A DNA stretch of 64,000 nt from JAHQVI01 sp050330195 (GTDB lineage Bacteria > Pseudomonadota > Alphaproteobacteria > Rhizobiales > Rhodomicrobiaceae). The first letter of the stretch is position 1, and every line of letters starts with the position of its first letter. Made by a program: the position numbers and the translations under genes. Location of the stretch: positions 10,406 to 74,405 of the forward strand of contig JBHJOB010000046.1 of NCBI GenBank assembly GCA_050330195.1, in the 5' to 3' direction. Under the pieces are notes generated by a model, which worked only from the letters and a program-made list of their open reading frames with translations, was not told the DNA's origin and ran no database searches. Of the stretch, positions 7,441 to 15,392 are shown piece after piece.

Positions 7441-9039
7441 ATGAAAGAGCAACCGGTCAGCAATATCGCCGAGTTCACCGTTTCCGAGCTATCCGCCGCC
7501 GTCAAGCGGACGGTCGAGGACAGTTTCGGCTATGTCCGCCTGCGCGGCGAGATTTCCGGTTTTCGCGGGCGGCATTCCTCGGGCCATTGCTATTTCGCGC
7601 TTAAGGATGACCGCGCCAAGATCGACGCCGTCGTCTGGAAGGGCATCTATTCGGGGCTGAAATTCAAGCCGGAAGAGGGCGTCGAGGTCATCGCGACCGG
7701 ACGGCTGACGACTTTCCCCGGCAAATCCAGCTACCAGATCGTCATCGAGGCGCTTGAGCCTGCCGGGATTGGCGCGCTGATGGCGCTGCTGGAGGAGCGC
7801 AAGAAGAAGCTCGCCGCCGAGGGGCTGTTCGACGAGGCGCGCAAGAAGCCATTGCCGTTTTTGCCGAATGTCGTCGGCATCGTTACTTCGCCGACCGGCT
7901 CGGTCATCCGCGACATGCTGCATGGCTTTACCGAGCGCTTTCCGGCCTGCGTGCTGGTCTGGCCGGTGCGCGTTCAGGGCGAGACGTGTGCGCCGGAAGT
8001 GGCCGCAGCGGTTCGCGGCTTCAATGCGCTCAAAACTGGAAGCGCCGTGCCGCGCCCGGATGTGCTGATCGTGGCGCGCGGCGGGGGCAGTCTCGAAGAT
8101 CTGTGGGGCTTCAACGAGGAGATCGTGGCGCGTGCGGTCGCGGAGAGCGACATCCCCGTCATCTCCGCCGTCGGTCATGAGACGGACTGGACGCTGATCG
8201 ACCTCGTTGCCGATGCCCGCGCGCCGACGCCGACGAAGGCCGCCGAATGGGCGGTGCCGAAACATTCCGAGCTGATCGCGCGTCTGGATGAACTTGCCGT
8301 GCGCCAGCGCCAGGCCGTCTCCCGGATCGTCGAGGCGAACCGTTCCGATCTGCGCGCCGCAACGCGCGGCCTGCCGCGACCGCAGGACATGATCGGCTTT
8401 GCCCGGCAGCGATTCGATGGCGCGAGCGGGCGGCTCGGCTATGCGCTGCGCAGTTTCGCGACCGCCAAGCGATCCCAGCTTGACCGCTGGCAAGGACGGC
8501 TCGATATACGCCTGCTCGCCCAACGCACCGAACGCTGCCACGAGCGCCTTGCCAGCGCCGACCGCGAAGTCCGGCAGGTCTTGCGCCGCATCGTCCAACA
8601 GCATCATGTCCGGCTGGGGCGGTCGGCTTCGCGCCTCAGACCGGGACTGCTGCATCATCCCGCGCAGCGCGGCCGCGATCGGCTCGACCGGCTGACGGCC
8701 CGCGCCGATCAATGCCTGATCGCAGGAGCCGAACGCCGCCGAAGCCGTCTGGATACGCTGGCCCAGCTGCTGCGCTCGCTCAGCCATAAAAGCGTGCTGG
8801 ATCGTGGATTTGCGCTGGTGCGTGATGCTGAAGGCCGCATGGTCCGGCGCGTTGCGGAAGCGGAGGAAGCCGGACGGCTTGAGCTGGAACTGGCTGACGG
8901 CCGGATCGCAGCCGACGTCGTCACCGGCTCAGGCGATTCAGCACCCCCGCCGGCGCGAAAATCGCCCGCCCGGACTGTGAGCGCGAACAACGAGACTGCT
9001 GTCCCGAATGAGAAAACCAAGCAGGGGCAGCTCTTTTGA
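7441..9039 (+). CDS. xseA: Exodeoxyribonuclease VII large subunit
   Basis: Large catalytic subunit of exonuclease VII, which degrades single-stranded DNA from both ends. 532 residues with the N-terminal OB-fold (FTVSELSAAVKRTVE...RLRGEISGF), the catalytic domain (ARGGGSLEDLWGFNEE, ISAVGHETDWTL) and a long basic coiled-coil region from about 280 to 440. The C-terminus beyond 480 is a poorly conserved Pro/Ala-rich tail. The small subunit is not in the window. Confidence 0.97.
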   Translation: MKEQPVSNIAEFTVSELSAAVKRTVEDSFGYVRLRGEISGFRGRHSSGHCYFALKDDRAKIDAVVWKGIYSGLKFKPEEGVEVIATGRLTTFPGKSSYQIVIEALEPAGIGALMALLEERKKKLAAEGLFDEARKKPLPFLPNVVGIVTSPTGSVIRDMLHGFTERFPACVLVWPVRVQGETCAPEVAAAVRGFNALKTGSAVPRPDVLIVARGGGSLEDLWGFNEEIVARAVAESDIPVISAVGHETDWTLIDLVADARAPTPTKAAEWAVPKHSELIARLDELAVRQRQAVSRIVEANRSDLRAATRGLPRPQDMIGFARQRFDGASGRLGYALRSFATAKRSQLDRWQGRLDIRLLAQRTERCHERLASADREVRQVLRRIVQQHHVRLGRSASRLRPGLLHHPAQRGRDRLDRLTARADQCLIAGAERRRSRLDTLAQLLRSLSHKSVLDRGFALVRDAEGRMVRRVAEAEEAGRLELELADGRIAADVVTGSGDSAPPPARKSPARTVSANNETAVPNEKTKQGQLF

Positions 9040-9184
9040 CGCAAGGGCCGAGAAAATGGAACCCTTTTTCGGGATTATGAGCTTAGAATAAAAGGTCCGG
9101 ATATCCATGTTAAGGCTCGGCTTCCGGTATCTGAGGATCAGCGGAGTATTTGGCCCCGCAATCAGAAAACTAGCGGTGTATTCA

Positions 9185-9427
9185 ATGAACAGACATGATC
9201 GGCGCATAACGGGCGATGGCGAGGCCAGGCTTCGTTATCTGGATGGGGAATTTCAGATCATTTCGCCGGGAAGTCACGTGCGCTGCGCCGTTACGGGGCA
9301 ACTGATCCCGCTGGAGAATCTGCGCTACTGGAGCGTCGAGTTGCAGGAGCCCTATGCGGATGCGGAAGCCTCGCTGCGGCGTTTCCTGCAGATCAGGCAG
9401 CGACGGGAAAAGGGCGCGTCAGGCTGA
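9185..9427 (+). CDS. DUF2093 family protein
   Basis: An 80-residue protein with the DUF2093 core (LRYLDGEFQIISPGSHVRCA followed by TGQLIPLENLRYWSVELQEPY). This small alphaproteobacterial family often follows xseA, as here. The ATG at 9185 is chosen because upstream in-frame sequence does not resemble the family; the ribosome-binding site is weak (GGTG). Function is unknown, though the Cys and compact fold suggest a small beta domain. Confidence 0.85.
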   Translation: MNRHDRRITGDGEARLRYLDGEFQIISPGSHVRCAVTGQLIPLENLRYWSVELQEPYADAEASLRRFLQIRQRREKGASG

Positions 9428-9492
9428 ACGGGGAGGGGCTGCGCCCTTTCCGGAGATCAAGATCATTCTGACGGAAACAGAACCACATCCTG

Positions 9493-9564
9493 CCGCAATC
9501 CCCGCGAAGGCGGGGATCTCATTACAGCGCTTGTTTCAGATCCCCGCCTTCGCGGGGATTGCGG
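9493..9564. repeat. Palindromic intergenic repeat, copy 1
   Basis: Perfect 26-bp inverted repeat, 9493-9518 against 9539-9564, around a 20-base loop. Each arm is itself nearly palindromic (ATCCCCGCGAAGGCGGGGAT). It lies between the convergent DUF2093 and msrA genes, so it probably ends both transcripts. A close relative is at 12547-12612. Confidence 0.85.
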
Positions 9565-9594
9565 AACATTGGCCCTGTGTAAAATGATCCTGCA

Positions 9595-10191
9595 TTACTT
9601 CACGCTGCCCCAGACCTCTTCGAGCCGCGCATCCCGGCCGCAACCATAGCGGTAGAGCTTATAGCGGATGGGATTTTTCTGGTAATAGTCCTGATGATAA
9701 TCCTCGGCGGCGTAGAACGTCTTTTCCGGCAGGATTTCGGTGACGACCGGCTTGCCGAGCTTTTCCTCGATCTTCTTCTTTGACTCTTCCGCCAGCTTTT
9801 TTTCTTCCTCGTTGCCGTAGAAGATCGCCGAGCGGTAGTGCGGGCCCTTGTCGCAGAATTGGCCCGAGGCGTCGAGCGGGTCGATATTGCGCCAGAAAAT
9901 CTCCAGCAGCTTGTCGTAGCCGACCTTTGACGGATCATATTCGATCTTCACGACTTCGATATGCCCCGTCGTTCCCGCCGAAACCTGTTCATATGTCGGG
10001 TCCAACTCGTCACCGCCGGAATAACCCGAAATCGTAGCCATTACGCCTTCCGTCTCGTCATAGGGAGGCTCCATGCACCAGAAGCAGCCACCCGCGAAAA
10101 TGGCGCTTGCCCTGTTGTCCGACTGGGCATGGGCGGCGCCCGCCGCAGCGGCGACTACGAGCGAGAGAGCGAAGACGATCCGGATCAGCAT
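9595..10191 (-). CDS. msrA: Exported peptide methionine sulfoxide reductase MsrA
   Basis: Reduces methionine-S-sulfoxide in damaged proteins. 198 residues from ATG 10191. Residues 1-23 are a signal peptide ending AHA, so the enzyme acts outside the cytoplasm. The catalytic motif GGCFWCMEP has C36, and a C-terminal YGCGRD supplies a resolving cysteine. The TTG two codons upstream is a less likely start. It is 40 bases downstream of msrB and likely in the same operon. Confidence 0.93.
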   Translation of the reverse strand: MLIRIVFALSLVVAAAAGAAHAQSDNRASAIFAGGCFWCMEPPYDETEGVMATISGYSGGDELDPTYEQVSAGTTGHIEVVKIEYDPSKVGYDKLLEIFWRNIDPLDASGQFCDKGPHYRSAIFYGNEEEKKLAEESKKKIEEKLGKPVVTEILPEKTFYAAEDYHQDYYQKNPIRYKLYRYGCGRDARLEEVWGSVK

Positions 10192-10231
10192 TTTCAAACC
10201 TGTTATTGCGTGGGCATGCCTGATTGCGCAG

Positions 10232-10741
10232 TCATAACGTATTTTTCACCGTGTCGCCCGGTGATGCCGGACGGAAGATCAGCGCGTCGCCATTGATGCA
10301 ATAGCGCAGGCCGGTCGGAGCGGGGCCGTCATCGAAGACATGACCCTGATGCCCGCCGCAGCGGCGGCAGTGGACCTCGGTTCGCACGATGAAGTAGAGC
10401 GTGCGATCCTCGCTGGTTCCAACGGCGTTTTCAAGCGGCTGCCAGAAGCTGGGCCAACCCGTGCGGCTGTCGAACTTGTGCTCCGAGGAGAACAGCGCCA
10501 GATCGCAACCGGCGCAATGGTAGAGGCCGGCGCGCTTCTCGGCGTCGAGAGGGCTTGTGAAGGGACGCTCCGTGCCGTGTTCGCGCAGGATGTAATATTG
10601 CTCGTCGGTCAGCACCTTGCGCCACTCTTCCGGCGTCCTGGTGATCTCGAAGGTTTTTTCGCTACTGCCTGAAGCCCGCAGCGCAAAAATCGATGTTGCG
10701 GTCGCGGCCAGGCCAGAAATGGCGGTGCGGCGGCTTATCAT
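10232..10741 (-). CDS. msrB: Exported peptide methionine-R-sulfoxide reductase MsrB
   Basis: Handles the R epimer of methionine sulfoxide. From ATG 10741 it is 169 residues with a twin-arginine-type leader (SRRTAISGLAATATSIFAL). Zinc ligands C76/C79 and C125/C128 and the catalytic C148 (LRYCING) are present. The upstream in-frame ATG at 10774 would bury the RR motif, so the shorter form is preferred. Together with msrA it makes an envelope protein-repair pair. Confidence 0.92.
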   Translation of the reverse strand: MISRRTAISGLAATATSIFALRASGSSEKTFEITRTPEEWRKVLTDEQYYILREHGTERPFTSPLDAEKRAGLYHCAGCDLALFSSEHKFDSRTGWPSFWQPLENAVGTSEDRTLYFIVRTEVHCRRCGGHQGHVFDDGPAPTGLRYCINGDALIFRPASPGDTVKNTL

Positions 10742-10994
10742 GGCATATAGTCCTTGGTTCCGATGCATCAGCATGCGGGACCGTATGGCTCACTTGCAAC
10801 TCACAATAACGTGGCGGAGGGCCGATCAGTTTCAGTTTTGGCGTTCGCCCGCGTCCGCGCCGGCGGAAGGGATCTGTTGAGACCTGTTCTTGACGCTTGA
10901 CCGTCTGACGCGGTTTATGGAGGGCGAAGCGTCGAGACGGGTGCGTTACCTGTTGTTCGGGCGTGCGGGAAGAAGAACATGAAGAGGCTCACCA

Positions 10995-12509
10995 ATGACC
11001 TATGAACTTAGCGGAAAACATCTGATCGCCGGGGAATGGACCACGGGCAGCGCAAGCTTCTCGTCCGAACCCGCGCATGGGCCGAGCCATGAATTTGCCG
11101 TGGGCTCGCCGGAGCATGTCGAAACGGCAGCCCGGGCCGCCGAAGAGGCGTTCTGGACCTATGGCTATTCGACACGCGGCGAACGTGCCGCCTTTCTCAA
11201 CCGGATCGCGGATGAAATCGACGCGCGCGGCGATGCGATCACCGAAATCGGCACGCAGGAAACCGGTCTGCCCGAGGCGCGCCTTCAGGGCGAGCGCGGA
11301 CGCACGGTCGGACAGCTTCGCCTGTTCGCGAAGCATATCGAGGACGGCGCGTATCTCGACCGCCGCCATGACGAGGCGCTGCCGGAGCGCCAGCCGCTGC
11401 CGCGTCCCGATCTGCGCATGATGCAGCGTCCGATCGGCCCGGTCGCTGTGTTTGGCGCCTCGAATTTTCCGCTGGCCTTCTCGGTCGCGGGCGGCGATAC
11501 GGCCTCCGCTCTGGCTGCGGGCTGTCCAGTGATCGTCAAGGGGCATTCGGCCCATCCGGGCACCAGCGAGATCGTCGCCCAGGCGATTGACGCAGCTATC
11601 AAGGCCAGCGGCTTGCCGGCCGGCGTGTTCTCGCTGATCCAGGGCGGCAAGCGCGATGTCGGTCAGGCGCTCGTTCAGCATCCGCTGATCAAGGCGGTCG
11701 GCTTTACCGGCTCGCTTGGCGGCGGACGCGCGTTGTTCGACCTTTGCGCGCAGCGGCCGGAACCGATCCCGTTCTTCGGCGAACTCGGTTCGGTCAATCC
11801 GATGTTCCTGCTGCCTGCCGCCATGAGCGCGCGCGCCGCGGAAATCGCCAATGGCTGGGTCGGCTCGCTGACCATGGGCGCGGGCCAGTTCTGCACCAAT
11901 CCGGGCATCGCCTTCGTCATCGACGGGCCGGATGCGGACGCCTTCACCAGCGCCGCTAAAAGCGGGCTCGAAAAAGTCGATCCGCAAACCATGCTGACCG
12001 ACGGCATCGCCGAGGCTTACCGTTCCGGCGTCAAGACCATCCAGGGCAGCGCCGGCGTTCAGGAGGTGCTGGCGACGAGTTGCGACCGCCGCAATGCGAC
12101 GCCTTATCTGTTCTCCACGACCGGCAAGGCGTGGCTGGAGAATGAAAAGCTCGGCGAGGAGGTTTTCGGGCCGTTGGGTCTGATCGTCAGGGTGAGCGAT
12201 TTCGAGGAAATGGTCGCCGTTGCGAAGACGTTGCACGGCCAGTTGACCTGCACGCTCCATATGGATGCGGGCGATGCCGATCATGGCCGCAAGCTGCTGC
12301 CGATCCTGGAGCGCAAGGCGGGCCGTCTGCTCGCCAACGGCTTCCCGACAGGCGTCGAGGTTGCCGATGCGATGGTGCATGGCGGACCCTATCCGGCCTC
12401 GACCAATTTCGGCGCAACCTCGGTCGGCACGTTGGCGATCCGCCGCTTCCTGCGGCCGGTCTGCTATCAGAACCTGCCCGAGGCGATCCTGCCGGACGAC
12501 CTGAAATAA
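10995..12509 (+). CDS. Aldehyde dehydrogenase, alpha-ketoglutarate semialdehyde dehydrogenase type
   Basis: Likely oxidises 2,5-dioxopentanoate to 2-oxoglutarate with NAD(P). 504 residues. Catalytic C300 (GQFCTNPG), general base E263 (FFGELGSVNP) and N157 (FGASNFPLAF) are all present. The KGHSAHPGT segment is characteristic of the ketoglutarate-semialdehyde subgroup as I know it. A sugar-acid dehydratase gene follows after a palindromic repeat, which supports a pentonate or hexarate catabolic role. Substrate is inferred. Confidence 0.87.
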   Translation: MTYELSGKHLIAGEWTTGSASFSSEPAHGPSHEFAVGSPEHVETAARAAEEAFWTYGYSTRGERAAFLNRIADEIDARGDAITEIGTQETGLPEARLQGERGRTVGQLRLFAKHIEDGAYLDRRHDEALPERQPLPRPDLRMMQRPIGPVAVFGASNFPLAFSVAGGDTASALAAGCPVIVKGHSAHPGTSEIVAQAIDAAIKASGLPAGVFSLIQGGKRDVGQALVQHPLIKAVGFTGSLGGGRALFDLCAQRPEPIPFFGELGSVNPMFLLPAAMSARAAEIANGWVGSLTMGAGQFCTNPGIAFVIDGPDADAFTSAAKSGLEKVDPQTMLTDGIAEAYRSGVKTIQGSAGVQEVLATSCDRRNATPYLFSTTGKAWLENEKLGEEVFGPLGLIVRVSDFEEMVAVAKTLHGQLTCTLHMDAGDADHGRKLLPILERKAGRLLANGFPTGVEVADAMVHGGPYPASTNFGATSVGTLAIRRFLRPVCYQNLPEAILPDDLK

Positions 12510-12546
12510 CGAAGAGGCGGGCGCGCTTCGCTTCGCGTCCTTTTTG

Positions 12547-12612
12547 GAAATCCCCGCGCAGGCGGGGATCTTCTGACCCAATGAAACAGATCCTCGCCTG
12601 CGCGGGGATTTC
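12547..12612. repeat. Palindromic intergenic repeat, copy 2
   Basis: Arms 12547-12570 and 12589-12612 form a 24-bp inverted repeat with one mismatch (C to T at 12594) around an 18-base loop. Arms match the copy at 9493 with GCGCAGGC replacing GCGAAGGC. It sits between two genes of the same module, so it may reduce read-through or protect mRNA ends. Confidence 0.82.
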
Positions 12613-12670
12613 GAATCGGTCAGATTAAGCCCACGCCTTGGCGGCCTTTTGCCTCAAACGGATGAAGCCC

Positions 12671-14404
12671 ATGCCACGGAAGACCTACGATCAATTGCGC
12701 AGCGCACGCTGGTTCGCACCGGACGATCTGCGCTCTTTCGGGCATCGCTCCCGCGCAATGCAGATGGGTCTCGGACCGGAGGACTGGGAAGGCAAGCCGG
12801 TTGTCGCGATCATCAACACATGGTCGGACGCGCAGCCCTGCCATATGCATTTCCGTCAGCGCGCGGAAGAAGTGAAGAAGGGCGTCTGGCAGGCGGGCGG
12901 CTATCCGATCGAGCTGCCCGCGCTCTCGCTCTCGGAAAGCTACGTCAAGCCGACGACCATGCTCTACCGCAATCTGCTGGCGATGGAGACCGAGGAACTG
13001 CTGCGCTCCCATCCGGTCGATGGCGCGGTGCTCATGGGGGGGTGCGACAAGACCACGCCCGCGCTGATCATGGGCGCGATCTCGGCGGGCTATCCGTTCA
13101 TCTTCCTGCCTGCCGGGCCGATGCTGCGCGGCAATCATGAAGGGCGCACGCTCGGCTCCGGCTCGGATGCGTTCAAATATTGGGACGAGCGGCGCGCAGG
13201 CACGATCAGCGACGAGTTCTGGCAGGGTATGGAACGCGGCATCGCCCGCTCCTACGGCCATTGCATGACGATGGGCACGGCCTCGACCATGACGGCGATT
13301 GCCGAGGCGCTTGGGCTGACATTGCCCGGCGCGAGTTCGATCCCGGCGGCGGACGCCAATCACCAGCGCATGAGCGCCGCCTGCGGACGCCGGATTATCG
13401 AAATGATCTGGGACGATCTGACCCCGGATCGGATCGTGACCGAAAAGGCGGTCGAGAATGCCGTGACCGTCGGCATGGCGACCGGATGCTCGACCAATGC
13501 CATCATCCATCTGATAGCGATGGCGCGCCGTGCGGGCGTCGATCTCGGTCTCGACGATCTCGACGCGAAAAGCCGGGTCACGCCGGTCATCGCCAATGTC
13601 CGCCCCTCCGGCGACACCTACCTGATGGAGGATTTCTTCTATGCTGGCGGCTTGCGCGCACTGATGAACCAGCTAGGCGACCGGCTGCATCGCGATTGCA
13701 TCACCGTGACCGGCAAGACGCTCGGCGAGACGCTTGAAGGTGCGAAGGTCCACAATCCCGACGTGATTCGCTCGCTCGAAAACCCGATCTATCACGAGGG
13801 GTCACTTGCGGTTCTGCGCGGCAATCTGGCGCCCTCCGGCGCTGTGATCAAACCGGCGGCGTGCGACCCGAAATTCCATGTGCATCAGGGGCCGGCGATG
13901 GTATTCGACAGCTATCCCGAGCTGAAACTGGCCCTCGACGACGAGCATCTGGATATTACCGGCGACCATGTTCTGGTGCTGCGCAATGCCGGGCCGCAGG
14001 GCGGGCCTGGGATGCCGGAATGGGGCATGATCCCGATGCCGAAGGCGCTGCTGAAACGCGGCTTGCGCGATATGGTCAGGCTGTCGGATGCGCGCATGAG
14101 CGGGACGAGTTTTGGCGCCTGCGTGCTGCATGTTGCGCCGGAATCTTATGTCGGCGGGCCGCTGGCGCTGCTTCGCGATGGCGATATCGTCCGGCTCGAC
14201 GTGCCGGGACGCAAGCTGGACATGCTGGTGGATGAAGCCGAACTGGCCCGCCGCCGCGCCGAGTGGAAACAGCCGCTGCCCAAGGCCGGGCGCGGCTATA
14301 ACTGGATGTATGCGCGCCATATCGGCCAGGCTGATACGGGCTGCGATTTCGATTTCCTGCAACGCTCGCATGGCGAGACAGTCAAGGAGCCCGATATTTT
14401 CTAA
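12671..14404 (+). CDS. IlvD/Edd-family sugar-acid dehydratase (L-arabonate dehydratase-like)
   Basis: Iron-sulfur dehydratase, 577 residues. Cluster ligands are C57 (DAQPCH), C125 (GGCDKTTPA) and C198 (YGHCMTMGTAS). The N-terminus (RSARWFAPDDLRSFGHRSR) is typical of arabonate/xylonate-type enzymes and not of IlvD proper. The start at 12671 has GGATGAAG upstream; 12662 and 12638 are in-frame alternatives. With the aldehyde dehydrogenase before it and the RraA-like gene after it, it probably works on a pentonate. Exact substrate unproven. Confidence 0.86.
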   Translation: MPRKTYDQLRSARWFAPDDLRSFGHRSRAMQMGLGPEDWEGKPVVAIINTWSDAQPCHMHFRQRAEEVKKGVWQAGGYPIELPALSLSESYVKPTTMLYRNLLAMETEELLRSHPVDGAVLMGGCDKTTPALIMGAISAGYPFIFLPAGPMLRGNHEGRTLGSGSDAFKYWDERRAGTISDEFWQGMERGIARSYGHCMTMGTASTMTAIAEALGLTLPGASSIPAADANHQRMSAACGRRIIEMIWDDLTPDRIVTEKAVENAVTVGMATGCSTNAIIHLIAMARRAGVDLGLDDLDAKSRVTPVIANVRPSGDTYLMEDFFYAGGLRALMNQLGDRLHRDCITVTGKTLGETLEGAKVHNPDVIRSLENPIYHEGSLAVLRGNLAPSGAVIKPAACDPKFHVHQGPAMVFDSYPELKLALDDEHLDITGDHVLVLRNAGPQGGPGMPEWGMIPMPKALLKRGLRDMVRLSDARMSGTSFGACVLHVAPESYVGGPLALLRDGDIVRLDVPGRKLDMLVDEAELARRRAEWKQPLPKAGRGYNWMYARHIGQADTGCDFDFLQRSHGETVKEPDIF

Positions 14405-14440
14405 GGTTTGTTTATCTGGATTGGTTGCATTCGCTTGACG

Positions 14441-14549
14441 CCCTCTCCTGTGGGAGAGGGTTGGGGTGAGGGGAAAAGATGTTGATTGATTGTCACACAC
14501 CCCTCACCCGGAACGCTTGCGCATTCCGACCTCTCCCTGTGGGAGAGGT
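14441..14549. repeat. Composite inverted repeat of CCCTCTCC / GGGGTGAGGG type
   Basis: Starts with a hairpin of CCCTCTCC and GGGAGAGGG, continues as TTGGGGTGAGGGG, then 25 bases later CACCCCTCACCC pairs with it, and ends with another CTCTCC/GGAGAG hairpin. This is a widespread non-coding repeat type in proteobacteria. It fills most of the gap between the dehydratase and the RraA-like gene. Confidence 0.75.
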
Positions 14550-14634
14550 AAGCGTGCGTCCACTGCATCTTGACGCTCACTACTCGTGTCTTGGCAAGAC
14601 CGTCCAGGTGAGGAAATTAGAAAAGGCACAAAGA

Positions 14635-15360
14635 ATGTCAGATAACGCACTGAAAGCCGAAACCAAGTCGCGCCTCGAAGGCGTCAGCACCGCCACGCTC
14701 TCAACGGCGCTTTTCAAGCGAGGCTTGCGCAACCAGTTCATTCAGGATGTCCGACCGCTCTCGGAAAAGGACAGGAACATGGTCGGCCCGGCCTTCACCT
14801 TGCGTTACATCCCGGCGCGCGAGGATCTCAATCCGATCTCGGTATTCCAGAATCGCGATCATCCCCAGCGCGCGGCGGTTGAGCAGTGTCCGGAAGGTCA
14901 TGTCTTCGTCATCGACAGCCGCAAGGATGCGCGCGCGGCATCAGCAGGGTCCATCCTCATCACGCGGATGATGGTGCGGGGCTGCGCGGGCGTCGTCACC
15001 GATGGAGGGTTCCGCGACACGCCGGAAATAGCGCGGTTCGACATTCGCTGCTATCACAACCGCCCCTCGGCGCCGACCAATCTCACGATCCATCAGGCGA
15101 TCGACATCAATGTGCCTGTAGGCTGCGGCGATGTCGCGGTCTGGCCGGGTGATATTGTGGTAGGCGATGACGAGGGCGTGATCGTGATCCCGGCTCATAT
15201 GGCTGACGAGATTGCCGAAGAGGCCGCAGAAATGACGGCATTTGAAGATTTCGTCACCGAAGAGGTGCGCAAGGGCCGCTCGATCATCGGCCTTTATCCG
15301 CCGACGGATGAACAATCGAAAACCGATTTCGAGACGTGGCGCAAGGCGAACGGGCGTTGA
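14635..15360 (+). CDS. RraA-like protein, possible keto-acid aldolase or dehydratase
   Basis: 241 residues from ATG 14635 (AAAAGG upstream). It has the RraA/DlpA-type fold: the glycine-rich GVVTDGGFRDTPEI segment and the D-Dx-GV pattern GDDEGVIVIP, which bind a divalent metal and an oxo-acid in aldolase members. True RraA (RNase E inhibitor) is shorter, about 160 residues, so an enzymatic role in the preceding sugar-acid module is more likely. It may process the keto-deoxy acid made by the dehydratase; this is inference. Confidence 0.75.
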   Translation: MSDNALKAETKSRLEGVSTATLSTALFKRGLRNQFIQDVRPLSEKDRNMVGPAFTLRYIPAREDLNPISVFQNRDHPQRAAVEQCPEGHVFVIDSRKDARAASAGSILITRMMVRGCAGVVTDGGFRDTPEIARFDIRCYHNRPSAPTNLTIHQAIDINVPVGCGDVAVWPGDIVVGDDEGVIVIPAHMADEIAEEAAEMTAFEDFVTEEVRKGRSIIGLYPPTDEQSKTDFETWRKANGR

Positions 15361-15392
15361 TAGGCCTGCTGCTCGACTTGCAGCGCCGTCCG

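Noticed and set aside
9493..9564. CRISPR-like array
   Set aside because: Inverted, not direct, repeats with only one unit and no spacers.
10989..12581. Long open frame on the minus strand opposite the aldehyde dehydrogenase
   Set aside because: Fully antisense to a gene with intact catalytic motifs; composition is Arg/Ala/Gly-rich as expected from high-GC shadow frames, with no domain.
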